Shown here one piece after another: positions 53,736-61,369 of a DNA stretch of 64,000 bases. The notes beneath the pieces were generated by a model that saw nothing but the letters and a program-made list of their open reading frames with translations, was not told where the DNA came from and did no database searches. Every line of letters begins with the position of its first letter. The first letter of the stretch is position 1. The translations under genes and the position numbers were made by a program. The stretch is taken from the NCBI GenBank assembly GCA_963795715.1, contig CAWCIY010000003.1:62001-126000 (forward strand), in the 5' to 3' direction. The stretch is from JAFEDN01 sp963795715. Lineage in GTDB: Bacteria > Pseudomonadota > Gammaproteobacteria > Coxiellales > Coxiellaceae.

Positions 53736-54675
53736 TAAACACTTTATTTTTATGGAGGCAGTATGACTGGCAGATCTCGATTTCCCATCTTCGAAGATAT
53801 ATGGCGATGGCATTTTGATGAGATTGATCAGTAGCGACAACCATCAGCTCACCTGATTCGGATCGAGACCCCCATAAATATACGTTGACTCCAAAAATCT
53901 CTATTTGCATCGGTGCAACACGGTGTTGAAGTGGGTTGACATCACGAAATAATCTTTTCACTTTATACAAACGTTTTCCTTTCATTCGAATCACTGAATC
54001 CTCTTTAATTCGAATATAAAATGGGATTTTTTTGCTTTTTAGCCAACTAAAAAAATGACCATTAGCAAATTCTCGATCTGCTAATAATCCTGCAATTTTT
54101 ATTTCTCCAAAACCCAATAAAAAGCGATTGATGAAATCAATTTGTTCTTGAGCATTAGTGGAACCGTCTTTATCCAAAACCTTCCAATAAAGTGGAATAG
54201 CCATTCCTTCGTAGCAGATTGAGAGCATAAAAACATTGATATTTTTTTTGCCCCAATACCAGTTGGTTCTGTCAATGGCAATATAGATAGATTGCCCGGG
54301 TGAAAAAAATAACTTAAATAACCAACGGGCTATGGCGAATAAATCTATTTCAAAAAATCTCAGAAAACGATAGAGGCGTTTATAGCGAGAATCAATTTGT
54401 GCTTTTCCCCCTAAACCTATTGCCAACTCTTGTAAGTTAACATTTCGTACTTTTATCAGAGAAAGAATTGCTTTACTTAAACAATCACGCCTCCATTTAT
54501 TCCAATTTAATAATTGACCCAGTATAATCATCAACTCGCTGATTTGTTCCATTTATATGTCCTTTACTTAATTCAATCTAGGCATATTCTGTTTCAAATC
54601 AGCGGCTTATTCAACAATTCTTTTCTGCTTTATAACCCCTCCTTTTAAAAATTGTCCAGTACAGAGATTTGCCAC

Positions 54676-55927
54676 CAGGGTAAACGCATCTAAATTGTAT
54701 TGAAATCAAGAGGATATTATGGTGAATGGGAATAGATAGGTGTAAATTATCATCATTTTGTACATTCAAAGTAATAAGGAGTCAAAGTGATGTTATCAGG
54801 GGTATTTGTTGAAATATTTTCAAATTTAAAGGATCCAAGAGTAGAACGAACTAAAAAACATTTATTTTTAGATATTATAGACCTGGCGTTATTTGCGGTA
54901 TTAGCAGGAGCGCAATGCTATACAGAAATTGAAGATTTTTGCCGCCATCACCAAAATTGGTTAAAAAATTATTTTACATTAGCCAAAGGCATTCCATGCC
55001 ATGACACTTTTTCTCGAGTTTTTTCAGCTATTCCTGCCCAAGCTTTTCAAGAGAGTTTTTTTGCTTGGTTAAAAGCAATTATTCATTTATTTCCAGAAAA
55101 CGTGATTGCCATTGATGGTAAATCTATCCGAGCCTCTCAAAGAGTTGGAAAAGGTTTAAAAGCCTTACATATTGTGAATGCTTGGTCCTGTGCCAATGGA
55201 ATCAGTTTAGGACAAATGATCGTCGATGGTAAAACCAATGAAATTACCGTCATCCCCGATATTCTTAAAAATTTATGTATCCAAGGAGCGATTGTCACCC
55301 TCGATGCTATGGGATGTCAAAAAGCCATTGCTGAGCAAGTCATCGAGCAAAAAGGAGACTATATTTTACGAGTCAAAGCCAATCAAGGTAATTTACATGA
55401 CAGTATGAATACCACTTTTCAAGCAGCAGAAAAAACGCAGTATCAGTCTATGGTTTATTATACTGCGCAAGATGAAGTCAATAATGATCATGGCCGGATA
55501 GAATCCCGCCGCTGCATGGTATTGCCGCTCATGTATTTAATGCTCATGAAACTGAATTGGAAAGGATTAAAAAGCCTCGTTTTAGTGATCAGTGAAAGAG
55601 AAACCCCAACTGAAAAAACCATTGAAATCGCTATTACATCAGTTCATTACCCCCAGATCAGCCTCAGAAAATTTTAAACTCCATACGACAACACTGGCAG
55701 GTCGAAAATAATCTTCACTGGACATTAGATGTGGCTTATGGTGAAGATCGATCTCGAATCCGTGATGAAAACAGTGCTCTTAATATGAGTTGGTTAAGAA
55801 AAACATCCTTAGGATTGCTTAAGCGCGCAACCAACATCAAAGGCAGTATCCGCCGTAAACAGCTGACCCTATGGGCTAAACCTGAATATCTTATTGATAT
55901 TCTTAAAATTTAGATGCGTTTACCCTG
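54676..55927 (+). mobile_element. ISAs1-family insertion sequence
   Basis: 1252 bp with perfect 21-bp terminal inverted repeats (CAGGGTAAACGCATCTAAATT at 54676-54696 and its complement at 55907-55927). Direct repeats GATTTGCCAC flank it (54666-54675 and 55928-55937), the 10-bp duplication expected for ISAs1. Transposase is frameshifted. Confidence 0.9.
54787..55913 (+). pseudogene. ISAs1-family transposase, one frameshift
   Basis: DDE transposase. N-terminal FSNLKDPRVERTKKHLFLDIID and FCRHHQNWLKNYF, then AIDGKSIRAS (first Asp), TLDAMGCQKAIAEQVIEQKGDY (second), and after a shift near 55628 the frame RYYISSLPPDQPQKIL, QHWQVENNLHWTLDVAYGED with the catalytic Glu. It ends at 55913. Restored, about 375 aa, normal for ISAs1. 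A single-base event is enough to explain the break, so recent inactivation or a programmed or sequencing shift is possible. Confidence 0.9.
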
Positions 55928-55937
55928 GATTTGCCAC

Positions 55938-56460
55938 CTTTGTACTGGACACTTTTTTTAAGCATGAGCATTCTCTCTCGAGATATCCTCATAGATAAAC
56001 ATTGACTCCAAAAATTTCTATTTGCATTGGTGCAACATGGTGTTTAAGGGGATCTAAGCCACGAAATAATCTTTCCACTCTATATAACCGTTTGCCTTTC
56101 ATTCGAATTACAACGCCTTCTTTTATGCGAATATAAAAGGGGATATGTTTATCCTTTAACCAGGCAAAAAAATCACCATTAGCAAAATTCTCGATCGGCT
56201 AATAATCCTGCTATTCTGATCTCTCCAAAACCCAATAAAAAGCTTCTGATAAAATCAATTTGTTCTTCGGCACTGGCAATATAGACAGACTGCCCGGATG
56301 AAAAGAATAATTTAAATAACCAGTGACTAATGATAAATAAATCTATTTTGAAATGCCGCAGAAAACGGTAAAGTCGTTTATAGCGTGAACTAATTTGCGC
56401 TTTCCCTCCTAGACCCAATGCCAACTCTTGCAAGTTAACATTTCGTACTTTAATCATCAT
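55938..56460 (-). pseudogene. Second IS4-type remnant with internal deletion
   Basis: Starts at an inverted repeat CTTTGTACTGGAC (one base different from 51003-51015). Contains transposase pieces closely related to the disrupted copy: IKVRNVNLQELALGLGGKAQ and IRSFLLGFGEIRIAGLLADRE joined directly after SVYIAS, so about 45 codons with the first catalytic Asp are missing. The other terminus is not found before 56532. Confidence 0.8.
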
Positions 56461-56532
56461 GGATTTTCATTCCAATAATTAGGGTAATCCTGTTAGTTTT
56501 TAAAGAGTAATTTCAAAAACATCAAATTTTAA

Positions 56533-56552
56533 CTTAATATTTTCTTAACAAT
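56533..56552 (+). promoter_or_regulatory. Near-consensus PmrA box upstream of the 56595 gene
   Basis: CTTAATATTTTCTTAACAAT: half-sites CTTAAT and CTTAAC with starts 11 bp apart, the best match in the window to the Legionella/Coxiella PmrA box. A -10 candidate (TATAAAATACTAT) follows 5-20 bases later and the start codon is 42 bases downstream. Confidence 0.7.
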
Positions 56553-56594
56553 TTGCATATAAAATACTATATTTATTTTTTATTGGTAATATAT

Positions 56595-57497
56595 ATGAAA
56601 AGCACATTTTTAGATGAAAAAACTGGTTTTCTAAAATTTGATCGACTATTGTCTCATGAAGACTGCATGGGTTTTAGGAAAAATACCAGTTGCCATAATA
56701 GTGCCGAAACGATAAGAGATTTTTTATTTTCCAATAAAATTTCAGCAAAAGAAGAATTTAAAAACTCTACTTGTAAAGAAACTCTACCTAATATTATTAC
56801 AGAGCTTTTTCATGAAACGAAAAGTAAAAATGAACATACTTTTTTTTACTTTCAAAATTCTAAACCATCACATACCTTTATAATTCAAAAAAAATGGAAT
56901 GGAACACAATTTTTGTTTCGTATACACAAATCATGGGTAAATGAATTTACCTTGGGTCAATGGGAGGGTGTAGATGAATGGCCAGACACACCGTTTACTA
57001 AAAAAGAAATTTTCAATAAATATCGAGGAAAAGATCTTAATTTATCTGAAATAAAAAATTTTTTTGATGACATAAATGAAATTAGCACAAATGAAAATTT
57101 ATGGACTCAATTCGGATCCGGGAGTGACTCTAAGCCTTCACGTTGCATTGTTACTAAATATCATCTAAGTGCCGATAAATTAAAAGGATTTGACAGAAAC
57201 CGGCAATTGAAATCTTCCGTAAAAAGTTTAATTGACCAGGAAATTACTCGTTTAAATACAAAATATAAAGGCGCATCCCCTATAGCCAATGATCGTATTG
57301 CAACTTTAGAAAAATTTAAAACTCCTAATCCCTATCATAGTCCTTTCGTTGATCTCCCCGGATTTCTTTTTTTATATAGTTTAAAAGATTTAAAAGAACA
57401 AATGAAGCCAACTTGTTTATTTTTCAAAAGATATAGAACTAGTACGACAGCAGATAAAATTAACAATTTAATTTTGGAATTTGAAAACTCCAATTAA
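56595..57497 (+). CDS. Unknown protein, candidate T4BSS effector
   Basis: 300 aa from ATG at 56595 (MKSTFLDEKTGFLKFD); an earlier Met at 56553 lies too close to the promoter. Very AT-rich codons, no signal peptide, no membrane helix. Contains a string of polar helices (FSNKISAKEEFKNSTCKE) and an aromatic-rich patch (HTFFYFQNSKPSHTFIIQKKW). The C-terminus SNLILEFENSN-like tail is acidic and Asn-rich. No family recognised. It lies in the island between dotL and dotK among IS remnants, with a near-consensus PmrA box. This makes it the strongest effector candidate by regulation, but the assignment is inference. Confidence 0.6.
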   Translation: MKSTFLDEKTGFLKFDRLLSHEDCMGFRKNTSCHNSAETIRDFLFSNKISAKEEFKNSTCKETLPNIITELFHETKSKNEHTFFYFQNSKPSHTFIIQKKWNGTQFLFRIHKSWVNEFTLGQWEGVDEWPDTPFTKKEIFNKYRGKDLNLSEIKNFFDDINEISTNENLWTQFGSGSDSKPSRCIVTKYHLSADKLKGFDRNRQLKSSVKSLIDQEITRLNTKYKGASPIANDRIATLEKFKTPNPYHSPFVDLPGFLFLYSLKDLKEQMKPTCLFFKRYRTSTTADKINNLILEFENSN

Positions 57498-57514
57498 ATT
57501 TTAGTAAGTCAACC

Positions 57515-58589
57515 TTAACTCACTGTCCATCCTTCATAACCAATAGTCACATAGCTAGATAATGCGGTTGATTTAGGCAACACATTCAACCCAGCAAAAA
57601 ACCCCAATGCTCGATCAAAATTCCATAAGGTATCGTGTGACCATCGAGTTCCTCCCATTAATTTAAGAGCTAAAAAAGATAAGATATACTGAACATCACT
57701 AATATTTTTGGTAGAAGGAAAACCACACTCTTTAATTTTATTAATGATGTCTAACTCTGCTAACAAAGGCAAGAAAATTAAGGGGCCCACATTGGGTTCA
57801 GTAGTGAAAATTTCATTTTCTATTAATAGTGCAAAGCTTTTGTGAGCTTGCATAGTTTGAGGGGTGTGTACAGTTAAACGTTCTTGCTGGGTTCGTTTAA
57901 TTAACGGGGCAAAACCTTCTGTCTTCAATATCTTATCAATAGTATCCTTTAATATCGGCAATGGAATAATTTTGTTTGCGCCAGGCAAAAATTTTTTCAA
58001 TGATGGATTGATGAGTATGTCGATGTTTAGGCCCGGTTTTCTTATTAACAAAAACTGGATCAATCCCTTGTTTCAGTTGAGATCTGAACAGGGCGCGTAA
58101 TTTTTTGAAATAGGCAGCAGTAAACCCTACATTCCTGCGATCTTTTAGATTTTTTCTGATTAAATAAATCATACTAGCCACTTTATTAGTCATTGCTTCG
58201 CTAACGCTTCCAATGACGCTCTTGTTCCCCTCTCCCGTACCCGGGAGAGGGTTAGGGTGAGGGCATTTGTTAAATTTTTGAGCCCCCTCACCCCGACCCT
58301 CTCCCCCGAGTACGGGGGAGAGGGAGGAGTAGAGCGCGTCTTTTCTAATATTTCCCCATCTTCTTTGGGGGTGGGGTGCTCGCAATGACGTGGTGAAATT
58401 TATTAACCTGCTGATTTTTATTGATAACTTAATTGTAAAACTTCAAAAAAGATCGCAGGAATGTGGGGTAAACCCGAAATTTTTTGCGATGTCATCTGAT
58501 TTTTCGTTTTTATAGTAAAAAGCGCGCAACGCTTCGTAATGACGTTGTTGAGTACTCTGAGGCTGATTAAAATAATTTTTTGGGTCCAT
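57515..58589 (-). pseudogene. IS-type transposase relic split by a MITE
   Basis: MDPKNYFNQPQSTQQRHYEA at 58589 begins an N-terminal HTH-like region; after the MITE (58126-58467) the frame resumes KNFGFT|AAYFKKLRALFRSQ and, following a shift near 57940-58060, continues IPLPILKDTIDKILKTEGFAP and GPLIFLPLLAELDI, KLMGGTRWSHDTLWNFDRALGFFAGLNVLP. It stops at 57515 where such transposases would carry on for several hundred residues, so the catalytic core is lost. Confidence 0.7.
58126..58467 (-). mobile_element. MITE copy 2 (342 bp)
   Basis: Reverse-orientation copy of the element at 34172-34512, differing by very few bases, with the same terminal repeats (CCTACATTCCTGCGATC left, GATCGCAGGAATGTGGG right). 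A 6-bp direct repeat GTAAAC flanks it (58120-58125, 58468-58473). It interrupts the transposase relic within the codons for GFT, which are duplicated on both sides. Confidence 0.88.
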
Positions 58590-58609
58590 AAAAGTAACCT
58601 TGAATAGAA

Positions 58610-58684
58610 GTGTGGATAAGGTTGTGGGCGATAGGGTGTAAAACAGGGATGTTTTACACGCTTCGCCCACAACCTTATCCACAC
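58610..58684. repeat. 75-bp nested perfect hairpin with two DnaA-box-like ends
   Basis: A 22-bp perfect inverted repeat (58610-58631 with 58663-58684) encloses a second 9-bp perfect one, GTGTAAAAC (58636-58644) with GTTTTACAC (58651-58659), loop AGGGAT. Each outer arm contains TTATCCACA or its complement, the DnaA-box consensus. It lies 20 bases upstream of the transposase relic's start codon. Confidence 0.85.
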
Positions 58685-58732
58685 AGCTCGAAGAGTCGTC
58701 CACAGATTCCTCATGCTATCAAAATTTACAAT

Positions 58733-58978
58733 TTATAGCTTCTTTCTTGGATTTTTGTTGGTCCTGACATATTTAAAAATATTTCTTATTTTCTTCTCTA
58801 TTGATTTTTTTAATTCGAATGGATTCAACGCTTGATGTAGCAGAACTTTCTGCATTTTAACTTCCTGATCAATGTCGGGTGATTCCAGTAGCCTTTGGTA
58901 AGGAGTTTTAGCCTTCTCATACTTGCGCCGATATTTTGAATTGATCTTTTCTTTGGATAATAGCTTCTGTGACGGCAT
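58733..58978 (-). pseudogene. C-terminal fragment of an integrase-type transposase
   Basis: 81 codons ending ELKKSIEKKIRNIFKYV. The stretch YRRKYEKAKTPYQRLLESPD followed by LNPFELKKSIEKK matches the C-terminal end of IS481-like integrase-core transposases; the catalytic domain is missing. The 154 bases to the next gene contain a 30-codon tail (59037-59129) of no recognisable origin and nothing else. Confidence 0.65.
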
Positions 58979-59132
58979 AAAATGATTTTGATATTATTGA
59001 ATTAGATCAGGCGGATCATTTCCCTAAGGCGATAAGATGCTGGTCAATTTAATCAACGAAGATGAACAAAATAATTTAACGGCAATACATACTGCTGGCG
59101 AAGCGTATGAGCTAGTAACTTGGGAGTAGCTG

Positions 59133-61325
59133 CTAAATTGCAAAGGCTTTGGCTGGAGTCGGTGAAGGGATGAACGGCGAAGCAGGTTTGCTGGAATGTA
59201 TTCCTAAAGTACTTAAACTCTTGGCAATGGATTTGGGGGGGTCAACAGCTTTTTGGGGAGATTCGAAAGATTTATATTGTTTATATTCACTTTCAGTTTT
59301 TTTAGCGGCGTTCTCAGTCAACGCTTTAGCGTTGCAATAAATACTGACTGCTAAGAAAGAAATTTTAATAGCTGCGTAGATTAAACCGATGACCGCCCCA
59401 ACTGCCGCTCCGATGGCTCCCCCAACCAATCCACTAAGCAAGCCGGCTGGAATAGCACCCACACCACCAAAGACAGCACCCAGTCCGCAACCAGCCCCTC
59501 CGAAAAGCCCGGCGCCGAATATACAGCCATGACCTACGGCAGTTTTAAAGACCGTGCCCAGAATCACTTTGGCTTCTAAGGCTAATTGCGCGGTTTTAGT
59601 GATAGTTCTAACATTATTTACCGCTTTATCGGATTTTTTAAAATCAAAATCTTCATGCTTCTTGACGATTTGTAATTGTTCAGCTTTTAATACTGCCCGC
59701 CGGTTCTCGAGATCTTCTTTAACTGTTTCTTGCTGAGTAATCAATTCGGCTCGTTTTGTTCTAAATTCCGGAAGACATGAACTTAAAGGCAAATCGGAGT
59801 GACGATATGCTGGCTTGGATGGATTGAAATCAGTTAATTCTACGCCATCCTTGCCATTTTTATAAAATCTCCAGCCATCAACCAGTAATTCGTCGGCTGT
59901 ATCATCTGGTTCAGTTGTTGTTTTTTCAGTATCTTCGTCAGCTATTTGTGAGAAGTCAGTCATTTCTATTTCTTGAGAGCTTGTCGCTGCAGAAGTCTGG
60001 ATTTGTGATGTTCTATGAGCAGTAGATGTTGATACTTTTTTGATGTCAATTAATTCTATGCCGTCTTTTCCATTTTCTAATGCTCTCCAGCCGTCATCCT
60101 CAGATTCAAGTTCATCAGTTTCTTCACTGCTTTCATCATATAAAGGTTGAGGATTCGCGTGCAGAGTTCTAGCAGGTGAGGATTTTGTTTTTGGTTTCGT
60201 TGTAGCCGCTAATTCCTCATCTAGTTTAGTCACTAGATGCGCTCTAAAAGGAGCATTATTCGGAGATTCTAAACTCGTTTTTAAAGCGGTAAGAAATTCT
60301 TCCCGCTTTTTATTTAAGCTGAGTTTAAATTCAGTGACTGCGAGCTGCAGTCCCAATTGCGTATATCTTAAAGAATCTTGCTTCCACTCTTCTTGTTGAC
60401 GAACTTTAACGCCGGTATAAAGTGCGGTCGCCCCTGCAGTCGCGCCTCCTATGATGAGTCCTGAAGCATCTAATATCCCGTGATCAGGAAGACCAAAACC
60501 ATGGAGCGTGTCGGTTGCTAAAGAAGCATCAGCCCAAAATACCGTACCAGTATATAAACTGTCTAGGCTACTTTTAACCACCGCAGCTGTTTTTAACCCC
60601 CGAAAATGACTGAGCATGCGGCCTTCGTCTAAGGAATGCTCGGGATTTTGTAATGCTTTTTCAAACTCTTCTAACCAAATCAGTTGCTCAAAAGAAAATT
60701 GCTCGAACTTTTTCCATTGTTCATATAAGACTGGCGCAGCATCGTTGGGATTAATAGGAATATTTTCTATCAGTGCTCGTTGTACATTTATCCGTTCCGC
60801 AAACTGTTTATTTGAAGCAATTTGTTCGGCTAAATCTTTATGCCGATTCCTGATCCAATGGAAAAAATGGTAACCAACCACCGCCATCCCCATGCCTACA
60901 ACAACTCCCGCCAGACCAGGCGCTAAAGAGCTATGATCGGTGTGGGCATAATTGGCGAGATCATAAGTTAAAAACCCCTCTTTTTCCAGGTTTTTTAATT
61001 CGCTGAGGGTGTTTACCCAACCTTTAATACGTTTTGATAATTCATCAGGACCACACTGTGAGAAAAGAGTGAGGCCGAAGAAGATGAGGTGCATCAAACT
61101 TGGATCTGCTTCTGACAGTTCAGGCGCCATGGGCTGTAAGGTGTCAACAGTAATTCCGGTTAAACTATCTTCAGTATATAAATTATTTTCAATGCCAGCG
61201 ACAGTGCCCATCCAGTCGCTTTGCGAAACTGTCAACTCGGGAGATGCAGTTTTAGTGTCTGCAGCTACTAATGCTGAGCTTTTAGCCTTCGTGTTATCAG
61301 TCACAGTAGTTATCATGTGGCGCAT
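59133..61325 (-). CDS. Large unknown protein beside dotL, candidate effector
   Basis: 730 aa. One membrane helix near residues 140-165 (AGVVVGMGMAVVGYHFF) and a Gly/Ala-rich stretch near 575-640 (FGAGLFGGAGCGLGAVFGG, GAIGAAVGAVIGLIYAAIK) that looks like membrane-inserting glycine zippers. The acidic middle contains a repeated block: GWRALENGKDGIELIDI (about 412) and GWRFYKNGKDGVELTDF (about 484). N-terminal 35 residues are Ser/Thr/Ala-rich. No family recognised. Stop of dotL lies 45 bases upstream on the same strand. Could be an effector that acts on host membranes, or a T4BSS accessory; inference. Confidence 0.6.
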   Translation of the reverse strand: MRHMITTVTDNTKAKSSALVAADTKTASPELTVSQSDWMGTVAGIENNLYTEDSLTGITVDTLQPMAPELSEADPSLMHLIFFGLTLFSQCGPDELSKRIKGWVNTLSELKNLEKEGFLTYDLANYAHTDHSSLAPGLAGVVVGMGMAVVGYHFFHWIRNRHKDLAEQIASNKQFAERINVQRALIENIPINPNDAAPVLYEQWKKFEQFSFEQLIWLEEFEKALQNPEHSLDEGRMLSHFRGLKTAAVVKSSLDSLYTGTVFWADASLATDTLHGFGLPDHGILDASGLIIGGATAGATALYTGVKVRQQEEWKQDSLRYTQLGLQLAVTEFKLSLNKKREEFLTALKTSLESPNNAPFRAHLVTKLDEELAATTKPKTKSSPARTLHANPQPLYDESSEETDELESEDDGWRALENGKDGIELIDIKKVSTSTAHRTSQIQTSAATSSQEIEMTDFSQIADEDTEKTTTEPDDTADELLVDGWRFYKNGKDGVELTDFNPSKPAYRHSDLPLSSCLPEFRTKRAELITQQETVKEDLENRRAVLKAEQLQIVKKHEDFDFKKSDKAVNNVRTITKTAQLALEAKVILGTVFKTAVGHGCIFGAGLFGGAGCGLGAVFGGVGAIPAGLLSGLVGGAIGAAVGAVIGLIYAAIKISFLAVSIYCNAKALTENAAKKTESEYKQYKSFESPQKAVDPPKSIAKSLSTLGIHSSKPASPFIPSPTPAKAFAI

Positions 61326-61334
61326 GATAAGATG

Positions 61335-61356
61335 TTTTTATGACATTTTTATGACA
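61335..61356 (-). promoter_or_regulatory. Tandem 11-bp direct repeats before the 730-aa gene
   Basis: Two exact copies of TGTCATAAAAA side by side (minus strand), 11-bp period, between the dotL stop and the start of the unknown gene. The period equals that of the PmrA-like boxes although the sequence differs; it may bind a response regulator. Confidence 0.4.
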
Positions 61357-61369
61357 AGAGCGAACGAAC

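Larger units (their letters stand above)
51354..53781 (+). mobile_element. Large-serine-recombinase mobile element
   Basis: About 2.4 kb, bounded by TCGAT at 51354-51358 and again at 53777-53781 within imperfect copies of GATTTTCGATATCCCAT. It carries a small gene and a 710-aa serine recombinase. The boundaries are defined by where the IS4 transposase gene stops and resumes; serine recombinases typically leave a very short core like this. Confidence 0.8.
51023..54552 (-). pseudogene. IS4-family transposase, disrupted
   Basis: The N-terminal 265 codons (54552 down to about 53780) include IKVRNVNLQELAIGLGGKAQ, AIDRTNWYWGKKNINVFML (first catalytic Asp), AGLLADREFANGHFF (second Asp) and IYLRRWEIE (catalytic Glu). 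The C-terminal part resumes at 51357 with ENLFQSLKGRGFRFEDTHLT and ends at 51023. The two join perfectly at the Glu motif (WEIE|NLFQ). Beyond 53780 the open frame runs on into antisense recombinase sequence to 53662, which is meaningless. The catalytic DDE set is complete only if rejoined. Confidence 0.88.
51003..54666 (-). mobile_element. IS4-type element split by a serine-recombinase element
   Basis: Terminal inverted repeats CTCTGTACTGGAC (51003-51015) and GTCCAGTACAGAG (54654-54666). Flanked by direct copies of ATTTGCCAC (50994-51002 and 54667-54675). The transposase gene inside is interrupted by a 2.4-kb element; without it the IS is about 1.24 kb. A truncated relative lies at 55938-56460. 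Confidence 0.85.

Noticed and set aside
53662..53780. C-terminal part of the IS4 transposase frame after RRWEIE
   Set aside because: It is antisense to the 3' end of the recombinase gene; the true continuation lies at 51357.
57936..58385. 149-codon frame spanning the MITE and the transposase relic
   Set aside because: It starts inside the MITE and reads out into the relic by chance; the same MITE peptide start occurs at the other copy.
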